Source of the DNA: Pseudoalteromonas sp. S2755
GTDB lineage: Bacteria > Pseudomonadota > Gammaproteobacteria > Enterobacterales > Alteromonadaceae
DNA length: 51,009 nucleotides
Direction of reading: 5' to 3'
Assembly (NCBI RefSeq): GCF_005886535.1
Contig: NZ_PNDS01000050.1
Coordinates: forward strand, 1-51,009
This document shows, piece after piece, positions 35,197 through 43,730 of the stretch. The notes under the pieces are model-generated. The model worked only from the letters and a program-made list of their open reading frames with translations. It had not been told where the DNA came from and made no database searches. A program made the translations under genes and the position numbers. Each line of letters begins with the position of its first letter. Within the stretch, counting starts at the first letter, position 1.

Positions 35197-36357
35197 TTAT
35201 AGTTTAGTGAGCTTCAAACTGAACGTGAGCTCATTCTGGCTAGAGGTTAGTTGCCAATTTGCTTTTTTAGCTATGGCTTTGATAATAAACAACCCTATAC
35301 CGTGACTGGACTGTTGGAGTAGCTCTTCATTGATGGCGTTTTCAAAATGTAAATACTGCGAATGAACAGTGACTTTAAGTGGTGCAATACCATACTTATT
35401 AAAGTTAGTTTCTATTTGTTTGAGTAGTAAGGCTAATTCGGGTTTAGTTAGTTGTAAATAGTGTTCTGGAGCAAGGAGCTCAACTTGAATATCTGCATCA
35501 CTGGTGTTTGCCCATTCTAGTAGCGTTTGGTTAATTTTCGTTTTAGAGGACACTGTGCAGTCTTGCGGTTGCCATAAATTCAGAATTGTGTCGCATAATT
35601 GAGTCGTATCGCGCTGAGCATGTTTTAGCGCATCTATTAGCGATAGGCTGGGTGGAGGTAACATATCAAGTTGGTCAAATCTTGCTAATTGATGTCCGAT
35701 TAACGTGAGCGGTTGTCTGATCTCATGACTTAAAAAACTAGCAAATTCATATTCACGCTTCACTGCATTCTTTTGCTCTGTCACCGCATCAAGTATCGCT
35801 TGTTGAGCAAGGGCGAATTCACTAAAAATGATAGTATGGTGACTTGCTAGTTGCTCAACATTTGTTCTAAAGTGATGCGTTTGTTGCCTCACTTTTCGTA
35901 AAACAAAAAAGATGACTATGGCTAACACGCAGAGCATCATTGAAGTTACAGTGAATAATAGAGGTTTTATATCTAGGGATTGATGCTGTTCGAAACGATG
36001 CATCACATAGAATGCTGGGGCGTTATGTAGAGGGGGGAGTTTAAGATAATAGGTATCTAAGCCATTTTCACTGATCAGGGTCGGTTGTTCCCATGGAACG
36101 CGATGATTAAAGTTATTCTGTTCGCGTTCATTCAGGCTACCAAGCGTTTGAGTCACTGTTCGAAATCTAGTATCAATTTCTTGCTGTTGTATTTGAAACT
36201 CGTGCGCATCCTCATAAAGGTAAAACTCTGCGGTGTCATCTAGTCCAAACCAATAAACCACCATTGTGGTACTGAAAAAAATGAGACTAATAATTATAAA
36301 TATCCCCACCAACCGATTAGTGAGATATGTTGTTAAGGATAGTGTGCTATTTTGCAT
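35197..36357 (-). CDS. Sensor histidine kinase
   Basis: A 386-residue kinase. ATG 36357 overlaps the end of the response-regulator gene by 11 bases. Two transmembrane helices (about 15-37 and 133-155) flank a periplasmic sensor of about 95 residues. The dimerisation/phosphoacceptor box is SFLSHEIRQPLTLIGHQ (His near residue 217). The ATP-binding lobe is recognisable by HGIGLFIIKAIAKKANW near the C-terminus, though its N-box is weak. The kinase and regulator are divergent from the YtcJ-like amidohydrolase gene, whose expression they may control. Confidence 0.88.
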   Translation of the reverse strand: MQNSTLSLTTYLTNRLVGIFIIISLIFFSTTMVVYWFGLDDTAEFYLYEDAHEFQIQQQEIDTRFRTVTQTLGSLNEREQNNFNHRVPWEQPTLISENGLDTYYLKLPPLHNAPAFYVMHRFEQHQSLDIKPLLFTVTSMMLCVLAIVIFFVLRKVRQQTHHFRTNVEQLASHHTIIFSEFALAQQAILDAVTEQKNAVKREYEFASFLSHEIRQPLTLIGHQLARFDQLDMLPPPSLSLIDALKHAQRDTTQLCDTILNLWQPQDCTVSSKTKINQTLLEWANTSDADIQVELLAPEHYLQLTKPELALLLKQIETNFNKYGIAPLKVTVHSQYLHFENAINEELLQQSSHGIGLFIIKAIAKKANWQLTSSQNELTFSLKLTKL

Positions 36358-37015
36358 CCAGCAGGACTCCAATCCCTTTTATGGTATGAAATAACTCCAA
36401 TTCATCACCTTGACTGAGGTTTTTTCGTAATCGACTTAAAAGTGACTTATACATGTCAGGGGAAACGTCATCATGTTGCCAGACATGTTCTATTACAGTG
36501 TGTTTTGATACTGGGTTAGGGGAGTGCCGGATCAAAAGCTTCAATAAGCACCATTGTTGTGGTGACAATGTGATTGGCCTCAACGCGCGAGTTGCAATGT
36601 GGGCACTTAAGTCCACTGTGAGGGTATCAAGGTGAAATATTTCACTCGGTTGTGGGTGATGCTTTCGCCCAAGTAGTTTTAATCTTACGCTAAGCTCGGC
36701 AAGTTCGAAGGGCTTAGTGAGATAGTCAAGTGCACCAAGCTCAAACGCACGCAACTTTGCCTCTATACAGTGCTGCGCGGTTAGAAAGAGAATGGGAGTT
36801 TGTTTGTGGCTTATTGAAAACTCACGGGCAAGTTCAAAGCCGAAACCGTCTGGTAGTTCTAAGTCCAGTACAATTGCATCATATTGTTGTTCTGACGATA
36901 TGACTTTAGCGCTAGAAATGCTGTCTGCATAATCAACCTCAATGCCTTCATCATTGAGGTAATTTGCGGTGATGGTAGCGAGCTGGCGATCATCTTCAAC
37001 CAATAAAATAATCAT
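36347..37015 (-). CDS. OmpR/PhoB family response regulator
   Basis: A 222-residue regulator. The receiver domain has the acidic pair near residues 8-9 (LLVEDDRQ), the phosphoacceptor Asp in IVLDLELPDG (residue 51 region) and Lys in YLTKPFELAEL. The C-terminal winged-helix domain (ITLSPQQWCLLKLLIRHSPNPVSKHTVIEHVW, then DMYKSLLSRLRKNL) is of OmpR type. It is the first gene of the two-gene operon with the overlapping kinase. Its promoter region (37016-37149) is shared with the divergent amidohydrolase gene. Confidence 0.92.
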   Translation of the reverse strand: MIILLVEDDRQLATITANYLNDEGIEVDYADSISSAKVISSEQQYDAIVLDLELPDGFGFELAREFSISHKQTPILFLTAQHCIEAKLRAFELGALDYLTKPFELAELSVRLKLLGRKHHPQPSEIFHLDTLTVDLSAHIATRALRPITLSPQQWCLLKLLIRHSPNPVSKHTVIEHVWQHDDVSPDMYKSLLSRLRKNLSQGDELELFHTIKGIGVLLDAK

Positions 37016-37149
37016 AAAAACGCGGTTTTGTCTGTTGCTTCCTCTATGCTAGCGAACCTGAAATGTTTTAGCGACTAAAATATGAGAATGGTGGTTACCT
37101 TTTGGTTACCTAAGTATAGCTATACTAGGAGGACTTTTAGGAGAGCGAT

Positions 37150-38853
37150 ATGAACAAGCGAGATACGATGATCACATTTACCGCGATAGCTTTGAGCTGT
37201 GTATTAGCTGGGTGTGGAGAGAATAATACGCTAACAACTCAAATAGAACCTTCAGATCCCCAGTTTGCAGACAAAGTGTTTAGTAACGCTGCTATTTACA
37301 CTGTTACACAATCCAAGCCTTGGGCCCAAGCCATGGCGGTCAAGGATGGTGAAATCGTTTATTTAGGTGATGAAAAAGGAGCCAAGTCCTATATTGGTAA
37401 AAAAACAAATGTGTATGATTTAGCAGGTAAGATGGTGCTTCCAGGCCTTCATGATGTCCATATCCACCCACTGGAATCAGCGTCAGATGCAACCCATTTT
37501 ACAGCTGCGCAGTACGACACAATAGATGGTTATCAAGATGTACTTTATCAAGCTGCAAGCGAAAACCCTGATGCAGCTTGGTTGATCGGTTATGGTCATA
37601 ATATAGATACCTTACTTGATCTCGATATATCGCCTAAAGCTTTAATTGATGAGGTAATCCCAGACCGACCAGTCATTATCATGGAGCAAACTTCACATTC
37701 AATGTGGGTAAACTCCAAAGCCCTCTCGTTGGCTAACATACATGCGAGCAGCCGTGATCCGATAGGGGGGGTTATTGGCCGAAATGATGTCGGAGAGTTG
37801 AATGGCATCTTGTATGACAACGCGGGCAATATTGCTATGGACCTTGCAATGCAATCTTTAGGGGATGAGCAGAGCCAAAACTATAATGGCTTTGTTGAAT
37901 ATACCCAGCCTATGCTTTTAAGCCACGGAATAACATCAATTAGTGATGCTCGCGTATATTGGCAACGCGGCCAATTAGATACTTGGCAAAAACTACAAGC
38001 GGATGGTGTCTTGAAGATGCGAGTCAGCTTGGGCTTATGGGCTTATCCTGAAGCAAGTGATGAAAGTCAAATTAGAGCGCTTAAATCGTTTTATAATACG
38101 ACGCCAAATAGCTTACTAAAAATCGACCAAATAAAGTTTTACATGGATGGTATTTTGGTGAATACCACTGCGGCAATGAAAGAGCCTTATAAAGTAGATT
38201 GGCTTAAGCTCGATGGTAACCGTGGAGTGAATTATTTTACCCAAGCTCGGCTAGAGAAATATATAAAAGCATTGGAGCCTAGTGGCTTTGATTTTAATAT
38301 TCATGCAATTGGCGACAGAGGAATACATGAAGCGTTAAATGCCATTGAGGCGGCCTCTAAAGGAACTGCTCGGCATCGCCTTACCCATGTAGAAGTGGTT
38401 GATCCTGAAGATTACAAGAGGTTTTCCGCGTTGGGTGTGATAGCAGATGCACAAGTCGCAGGAGAATTTACTCAACCGCATCATTGGCAAGAAATGCAGC
38501 CACTGTTAGGCCGCGAGCGGGCTGATCATTTGGTTCCAATTAAGAGCCTAAGTGAAAATGGTGCGATGCTCACGCTGAGCAGCGATTGGAATGTGAGTAC
38601 GCTTAATCCTTTTATCGGTATCGCGAATGCAGTTACTCGACAGCCTGAAGCAATCTCATTAGAACAAGCAATTGCGGCCTACACAATAAATGCTGCGTAC
38701 GCGATGCGACAAGAAGACATTGTTGGAAGCCTTGAGGTTGGAAAGCTTGCTGACTTTATTGTGTTAGACCAAAATCTATTCGATGTAACATTCGAAGAAA
38801 TAAAAGCGACCAAGGTTACGCAAACGTGGATCCATGGAAATCAGGCTTTTTGA
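37150..38853 (+). CDS. YtcJ-like amidohydrolase lipoprotein
   Basis: A 567-residue metal-dependent amidohydrolase. The N-terminus ends in the lipobox VLAGC, so it is probably membrane-anchored on the periplasmic side. The first metal site is HDVHIHP; HAIGDRG and RLTHVEVVDPED follow, then SSDWNVSTLNPF with the late Asp. The final SLEVGKLADFIVLDQNLFDV is the standard amidohydrolase end. YtcJ-type enzymes hydrolyse amide or ester bonds in small molecules; the substrate here is unknown. A close upstream two-component system on the other strand may regulate it. Confidence 0.9.
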   Translation: MNKRDTMITFTAIALSCVLAGCGENNTLTTQIEPSDPQFADKVFSNAAIYTVTQSKPWAQAMAVKDGEIVYLGDEKGAKSYIGKKTNVYDLAGKMVLPGLHDVHIHPLESASDATHFTAAQYDTIDGYQDVLYQAASENPDAAWLIGYGHNIDTLLDLDISPKALIDEVIPDRPVIIMEQTSHSMWVNSKALSLANIHASSRDPIGGVIGRNDVGELNGILYDNAGNIAMDLAMQSLGDEQSQNYNGFVEYTQPMLLSHGITSISDARVYWQRGQLDTWQKLQADGVLKMRVSLGLWAYPEASDESQIRALKSFYNTTPNSLLKIDQIKFYMDGILVNTTAAMKEPYKVDWLKLDGNRGVNYFTQARLEKYIKALEPSGFDFNIHAIGDRGIHEALNAIEAASKGTARHRLTHVEVVDPEDYKRFSALGVIADAQVAGEFTQPHHWQEMQPLLGRERADHLVPIKSLSENGAMLTLSSDWNVSTLNPFIGIANAVTRQPEAISLEQAIAAYTINAAYAMRQEDIVGSLEVGKLADFIVLDQNLFDVTFEEIKATKVTQTWIHGNQAF

Positions 38854-38980
38854 CGTAAAGCTAATGGCTTGATTGTTCATAACCAGTCGAAAATCAGCAA
38901 CAATGTAGTGCAGAATTTCGGATTGAAATGGGGGCTGCAACCCTTACTCTATGGTGTAACTCAAAGCGTTAAGGATTGTT

Positions 38981-39979
38981 ATGACTTCACTTGCCAACAT
39001 GCCATTTTCTTTGCTCGAATTAAGCCCGATGAAAGAGCAAGATACCGTTTCACAAACCCTCGCTAACAGCGTGGCTTATGCGCAAAAAGCGGATGAACTT
39101 GGCTTTAAACGCTTTTGGATGGCTGAGCATCATAATATGCGTGGTATTGTCTGCGCAGCAACCTCTGTATTGATAGGGCATATTGCTGGACACACTCGCA
39201 ATATTCGGGTGGGGGCGGGTGGCGTGATGTTGCCAAACCATCCACCGTTAGTCGTCGCTGAGCAGTTTGGCACCTTAGAAAGCCTCTATCCTGGACGTAT
39301 TGATTTGGGGTTAGGGCGAGCGCCTGGCAGCGATCCGATTACCAGCCGAGCACTGCGTCGCGATGACAGACGTGCAGAGCAATTTGACGACGAAGTCGCT
39401 GAATTACAGGCCTTGCTAGGGCCTTATGATGGTAAATCCTCGGTGCGTGCCATTCCGGGTGAAAATACTAAGGTACCAATCTGGTTGCTTGGTTCGAGTC
39501 TTTATAGTGCCCAACTTGCTGCAAAGCGAGGTTTACCTTATGCATTTGCGGGTCATTTTGCGCCACGATTCGTGCATGATGCTATCGCGCTTTATCGCCG
39601 CGATTTCCAACCATCAAAGGTGTTAGATAAACCTTATGTAATGCTTGGCTTACCGGTAGTTGCAGCCGACACCGACGAGCAAGCGCAGTATTTAGCTACC
39701 ACGTCAAAGCAACGTATCCTAGCGTTGATGCGAGGTCAGGCGTTATGGTTAAAACCCCCTGTTGACTCGATGGAGGGTCTATGGAATGCCCAAGAGCAAA
39801 TGCAAGTTGAAAGCTTTTTAGGTTTATCTGTGGTTGGAAGTCCCGCGACTGTATATCATAAACTCAGCATGATTAAACGTGAGCTAGCGGTCGATGAGTT
39901 TATTTTTACCAACGATTTATACGAGTTAAGCGATAGAAAACATGCACTTGAGATCTTGGCGAGCTTAACATCGTCTTAG
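38981..39979 (+). CDS. LLM-class flavin-dependent oxidoreductase (luciferase-like)
   Basis: A 332-residue cytoplasmic protein of the bacterial luciferase-like monooxygenase family, near E. coli YhbW. Diagnostic stretches are ELGFKRFWMAEHHNMRGIVCAATSV, IRVGAGGVMLPNHPPLVVAEQFGTLE and YPGRIDLGLGRAPGSDP. The C-terminal TVYHKLSMIKRELAVDEFIF matches family ends. It probably uses reduced flavin (FMN) with an unknown substrate. AAGGATTGTT precedes the ATG. A hairpin terminator follows. Confidence 0.93.
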   Translation: MTSLANMPFSLLELSPMKEQDTVSQTLANSVAYAQKADELGFKRFWMAEHHNMRGIVCAATSVLIGHIAGHTRNIRVGAGGVMLPNHPPLVVAEQFGTLESLYPGRIDLGLGRAPGSDPITSRALRRDDRRAEQFDDEVAELQALLGPYDGKSSVRAIPGENTKVPIWLLGSSLYSAQLAAKRGLPYAFAGHFAPRFVHDAIALYRRDFQPSKVLDKPYVMLGLPVVAADTDEQAQYLATTSKQRILALMRGQALWLKPPVDSMEGLWNAQEQMQVESFLGLSVVGSPATVYHKLSMIKRELAVDEFIFTNDLYELSDRKHALEILASLTSS

Positions 39980-40036
39980 TTGGTCCTCTACAAGTAGCTT
40001 GGGTTACAGCGCTGATTTTAAAAACGATTATAGATA

Positions 40037-40052
40037 GGCCGCGGCAGCGGCC
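40037..40052. terminator. GC-rich hairpin terminator between convergent genes
   Basis: GGCCGC and its exact complement GCGGCC enclose a 4-nt GGCA loop. It lies 57 bp after the luciferase-like gene stop and 36 bp beyond the minus-strand peptide gene stop. The T-run that follows on the plus strand (TTGTCAGTTT) is modest. Confidence 0.55.
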
Positions 40053-40088
40053 TTGTCAGTTTCTATACAAAAGTATAAAAATCGTACC

Positions 40089-40271
40089 TTACATGATCAC
40101 ACAAGGAAGGTTAACCGCAATAGATGCGCAATCTATACGTGTTCCGGCAGCTTGAGGGCGGTTGTTTTGCTCTTTGTTCCCACCAGCGATATTTGGTGTT
40201 TGAGCAAGATTAAGCTGTAGTGATTGAGATGAAAGCGATTTCAAACTTGATTTCTTTATCGTTAATTTCAT
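40089..40271 (-). CDS. Orphan lanthipeptide-like precursor peptide
   Basis: A 60-residue peptide with a good ribosome binding site (AAGGAATAAGTA) before its ATG. The leader is basic and hydrophobic (KLTIKKSSLKSLSSQSLQLNL) and ends in TPNIAGGN, like the Gly-Gly-ended leaders of class I lanthipeptide-type and related RiPP precursors in marine gammaproteobacteria. The core (about 29 residues) holds Thr, Ser and two Cys (TRIDCASIAVNLPC). No LanB/LanC/LanM-like enzyme, peptidase or dedicated exporter is in the window, so any modification would need trans-acting enzymes. The family call is by pattern only. Confidence 0.55.
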   Translation of the reverse strand: MKLTIKKSSLKSLSSQSLQLNLAQTPNIAGGNKEQNNRPQAAGTRIDCASIAVNLPCVIM

Positions 40272-40501
40272 TACTTATTCCTTAGTTGTCAGTATTTTCT
40301 AATAATTTTTTACCCAGAGTTCCTGTAATGGGCAAGCGTACATTTTCATAATTTTAAAGTGATGTCAATTTTATGGGGTTATGTTTTTTTATTGTGATTT
40401 AATTGTTTTCTTTTGTGTTAGACATGTATGTGTTGAATAGCTCTGAACTTTTTAGGACACACACTATATAATATCCAAAAAAACAACAGTAAGGATAAGT
40501 G

Positions 40502-40912
40502 ATGGATCAAGTTGTACGTGTCGGAGTTGGCGTGGTCTTAATACACGATAATAAAATTTTACTTGGTGAACGCATCGGTGCCCATGGCGAACATACTTGG
40601 GCAACGCCGGGGGGCCACTTAGAGTATGGAGAGGACATTGAGGCATGTGCAATAAGAGAGGTGCATGAAGAAACGGGGCTAGATGTTGTAAACGTTGAAA
40701 AGCTTGGCTTTACTAATGATTATTTTGCTGATGAGCAGAAACATTATGTCACTCTGTTTGTCATGGCAAGGTGCGATACTCACGATGCAGAAGTTAGAGA
40801 GCCAAATAAATGCAAACAATGGCAGTGGTTCTCGCTTGATGAATTGCCGCAACCGCTGTTTTTGCCTTTGGTGAACTTTTTGGAAGAAAACAGCACACTT
40901 TATCAAGGCTAA
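40502..40912 (+). CDS. Nudix hydrolase
   Basis: A 136-residue cytoplasmic enzyme that hydrolyses nucleoside-diphosphate-linked compounds. The Nudix box is complete: GGHLEYGEDIEACAIREV plus HEETGLD, matching GX5EX7REUXEEXGU, with the metal-binding Glu residues present. The start is ATG 40502, preceded by AAGGATAAGTG. The form resembles small MutT/ADP-sugar hydrolases that use dNTPs, but specificity cannot be read from the sequence. The next gene is the frameshifted DUF2214 frame. Confidence 0.93.
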   Translation: MDQVVRVGVGVVLIHDNKILLGERIGAHGEHTWATPGGHLEYGEDIEACAIREVHEETGLDVVNVEKLGFTNDYFADEQKHYVTLFVMARCDTHDAEVREPNKCKQWQWFSLDELPQPLFLPLVNFLEENSTLYQG

Positions 40913-40932
40913 AATAGCAATTGGGGCATCGC

Positions 40933-41372
40933 ATGGAAGAGATAGCCGTTAGGTATATTCACTTCATCGGTATTTTATTTTTGGCATCGACGCTCGCGAT
41001 TGAAAACATGCTACTCTCCAAATCAATGAGTAGTCATAGCGTTAAGCGCTTAGTACTAATTGATGGCTTGTATGGCGTCAGTGCGCTTGTAACCCTTGGC
41101 GCAGGATTAACGCTATGGTTTGCAGTTGGCAAGCCCAGTGAGTTTTACGCCAAAACCCGATTTTCCATGCCAAAGTGGGACTATTTTTGTTAACCGCTTT
41201 GCTATCTATCATTCCGACTGTGTTTTTATTGAAGCACCTTAATACAACAGCAGCTAATTTGTCTGTGCCCCAACGCATCATCGTCATTAAAAGACTAGAA
41301 ATACTGTTACTTTTAATTTTATCGCTACTTGCTGCGCTTATGGCAAGAGGCTATGGGATACTCTCATCATGA
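40933..41372 (+). pseudogene. DUF2214 family membrane protein, frameshifted
   Basis: Two overlapping frames, 40933-41193 and 41175-41372, together encode one DUF2214 protein. The first has RYIHFIGILFLASTLAIENML and VKRLVLIDGLYGVSALVTLGAG. The second has GLFLLTALLSIIPTVFLLKHL. The break lies at the T4 run 41161-41164: adding one T gives a continuous RFFHAKVGLFLL, the sequence expected for the family. It is either a true one-base deletion or an assembly error in a homopolymer. The stop overlaps the next gene's ATG (ATGA), which suggests the intact gene was co-translated with it. Confidence 0.8.
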
Positions 41373-41785
41373 AACAAAATATTGTTAATATTGCGCTCGT
41401 CGTCAAAGACTACGATGAAGCCATCGACTTCTACGTCAATAAACTAGGTTTTGAATTAATAGAAGACACCTATCAACCCGAGCAAGATAAACGCTGGGTG
41501 GTGGTGGCACCGCCTAATTCCCATGGTACTGCGTTACTCCTTGCTAGAGCCTCTACGCCAGAGCAGCAGAAGTTTATTGGTGATCAAGCTGGCGGGCGAG
41601 TCTTTTTATTTTTAAATACCGATGATTTCTGGCGTGATTATAAGCGCATGAAGTCTATTGGTATTCAGTTTATTCGCGAGCCACAAGAGCAAGATTATGG
41701 CATGGTTGCTGTGTTTGAAGATCTCTATGGCAACCGCTGGGACTTATTGCAGTTAAATCCTGATCATCCGATGGCGAAGAGATGA
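41369..41785 (+). CDS. VOC family (glyoxalase-like) protein
   Basis: A 138-residue protein with one VOC (glyoxalase/bleomycin resistance) fold. It shows NIALVVKDYDEAIDFYVNKLGFELIED, an edge strand RWVVVAPPN, GGRVFLFLNTDDF and the end VAVFEDLYGNRWDLLQL. A Glu or His in the metal sites (FEDLYGNRWDL) is compatible with metal binding. Such proteins act as dimers with two betaalphabetabetabeta modules each; the substrate is unknown. It overlaps the end of the frameshifted DUF2214 gene. Confidence 0.9.
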   Translation: MKQNIVNIALVVKDYDEAIDFYVNKLGFELIEDTYQPEQDKRWVVVAPPNSHGTALLLARASTPEQQKFIGDQAGGRVFLFLNTDDFWRDYKRMKSIGIQFIREPQEQDYGMVAVFEDLYGNRWDLLQLNPDHPMAKR

Positions 41786-41829
41786 TCTCAAAGTTACCAA
41801 AGTTGGGAGCTGAGTTAAGCGAGCTGATT

Positions 41830-41857
41830 AAACAGGCTGGTGTATGCCAGCCTGTTT
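41830..41857. terminator. Bidirectional intrinsic terminator
   Basis: A perfect 11-bp stem, AAACAGGCTGG and CCAGCCTGTTT, with a 6-nt loop, lies between the convergent VOC gene (plus) and hmuV (minus). The AAA/TTT ends let it terminate in both directions. Confidence 0.8.
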
Positions 41858-41866
41858 AAGTGCAGG

Positions 41867-42673
41867 TTATTTTTCTGCCGCAAGTCCAAATGCCTTTGCA
41901 ACCCCCAGGGTTGGTAAAAACATATCTGAAAGCGTGATCTCTGCATCAATCCCATAGGTACTCATTAATTGTGCGTTACTGAGTACTTCCTCTGGGGATC
42001 CGGTGGCAACCAATTCGCCCTGTTGTAGCAGATATACCTTATCGGCAAAGCTTGCTGTGAGGGCTAAGTCATGTACCACTGCCACTACGCCCGCTCCCTG
42101 TTTAGCTATTTGCTGAGCCAGCTTCATGACTTGATACTGATGATATAAATCTAGGCTTGCGGTAGGCTCGTCAATCATCAGGTAGCAGGGGTTATTCGCA
42201 TGTAAAGTGGGTAGCAGCTGGCAAAGTACCCGCGCAAACTGAACCCTTTGCTTTTCTCCCCCTGATAGCTGAGTAAAGCAGCGTGCCGCTAAATGCTCGA
42301 CTGATAAAGTTTGCATCGCTTGCTGTGAATATTCACGAAGCGAGTTTGGTGTACACTCATGCTGATGTACATAATGCGACATATCCACTATCTCTTGCAC
42401 GCTAAATGGAAACTCACAATCATATTGCTGCGTGAGTACGGCGCGGATATGAGAGAGTGCAACGGCATTTAAGTCTTGTACTCTTCGTTGATGGTAGGTG
42501 ACATCACCCTGTGTTAGTGAGATATCACCGCACAGCGCCTTGAGTAGGGTAGACTTGCCAGCACCGTTGGGGCCAAGAACAACGGCAAACTCCCCCTGGC
42601 TGACCGAAAAATCAATGTCTTTGAGTAACAATTTTTGCCCCACTTGGACACTGAGACTATTCGCTTCTAGCAT
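41867..42673 (-). CDS. hmuV: Haem ABC transporter ATP-binding protein HmuV
   Basis: A 268-residue cytoplasmic ATPase. Walker A is GPNGAGKST, the signature is LSGGEKQRVQFARVL, Walker B is CYLMIDEPTASLDL and the switch His is in VAVVHDLALT. The FecE/HmuV type is shown by DEPTASLD and the LTQQYD Q-loop. It lies one base after hmuU and completes the HmuTUV importer, which moves haem from periplasm to cytoplasm. Confidence 0.93.
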   Translation of the reverse strand: MLEANSLSVQVGQKLLLKDIDFSVSQGEFAVVLGPNGAGKSTLLKALCGDISLTQGDVTYHQRRVQDLNAVALSHIRAVLTQQYDCEFPFSVQEIVDMSHYVHQHECTPNSLREYSQQAMQTLSVEHLAARCFTQLSGGEKQRVQFARVLCQLLPTLHANNPCYLMIDEPTASLDLYHQYQVMKLAQQIAKQGAGVVAVVHDLALTASFADKVYLLQQGELVATGSPEEVLSNAQLMSTYGIDAEITLSDMFLPTLGVAKAFGLAAEK

Positions 42674-42674
42674 A

Positions 42675-43730
42675 TTAAAGTTCCTTGATACGATATGTTT
42701 TCACCAGCATGATCAGGAAAAAAGGGCCACCTAAAGCGCTGGTGATAAGGCCTATCGGTAATTCTGACGGGAGAATGAGTGTGCGAGCGAGCAAGTCCGC
42801 CAAACACAGTAAAATTGCCCCACCCAACATCGAAGCAGGTAGCAAATAGCGGTGATCTGGGCCGATTAATAAGCGCACAATATGAGGAACAATAAAGCCG
42901 ACGAAACCGATAATACCAGTTAGCGCAACCGCCGCACCGGTGCACAATGCAGTATAAGCAAACACTTTCTTTTTAAGGCGCACGACATCGACCCCGAGGT
43001 GTCTAGCTTGTTGCTCGCCAAGTAAATAGAGGTTGAGCGGTTGAGCTAAGCGGCTAAAACCAAAACAACATGCCAACATTAAACACAGCGATGGGATGAT
43101 AGTTGTGAAACTATTACCTGCAAATGATCCCATGCTCCAAAAGGTTAGGTCGCGTAACTGTTGATCTGAGCTGATCAACGTCAGTATTCCGATGACTGCA
43201 CCAACAATGGCGTTTACTGCAATACCTGCCAACAACAAACTGACAATTGTGAAGCGATTTCCTTGACTGGATAAACGGTAGATTAAACTGCACACACCAA
43301 GACAGCCCAGAAAAGCACCGATTGGCACCGCGTAAATTCCATAATAATCCGCAAAACCACTGAGTAACGTGGAGCCCAATACGATGGTACTAATTGCGCC
43401 AAGTGCGGCACCACTAGAGATCCCAATTAACCCTGGATCTGCCAGCGGGTTTCTAAAGATTGCTTGCATTGCGGCGCCGCATGCACCAAGTCCAGCACCC
43501 ACTACAATTGCGAGCACCAATCTTGGTAATCTAATTTGCCAGATCACCGCATGTTCTAAGTTACTTGATTGACCTGCAAAGAGAATATCCATTAGGCGAC
43601 TGTAGCTAATGCTCACCCCGCCGCTGGCAAGGCCAATGAGGCTCACCACGATACAGCTGATAATTAGTCCCAACAACATCCATTTTCTGGCAACTTCAGC
43701 GGGAATTAAAGATTGCTCGAGTGCTAGCAT
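42675..43730 (-). CDS. hmuU: Haem ABC transporter permease HmuU (FecCD type)
   Basis: A 351-residue inner-membrane protein of the FecCD/BtuC family with about ten transmembrane segments. Typical stretches are RLPRLVLAIVVGAGLGACGAAMQAIFRNPLADPGLIGISSG, SLLLAGIAVNAIVGAV and TGIIGFVGFIVPHIVR. It probably dimerises and works with two HmuV subunits. The start codon shares one base with the hmuT stop (TAATG), so the two are translationally coupled. Confidence 0.93.
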   Translation of the reverse strand: MLALEQSLIPAEVARKWMLLGLIISCIVVSLIGLASGGVSISYSRLMDILFAGQSSNLEHAVIWQIRLPRLVLAIVVGAGLGACGAAMQAIFRNPLADPGLIGISSGAALGAISTIVLGSTLLSGFADYYGIYAVPIGAFLGCLGVCSLIYRLSSQGNRFTIVSLLLAGIAVNAIVGAVIGILTLISSDQQLRDLTFWSMGSFAGNSFTTIIPSLCLMLACCFGFSRLAQPLNLYLLGEQQARHLGVDVVRLKKKVFAYTALCTGAAVALTGIIGFVGFIVPHIVRLLIGPDHRYLLPASMLGGAILLCLADLLARTLILPSELPIGLITSALGGPFFLIMLVKTYRIKEL

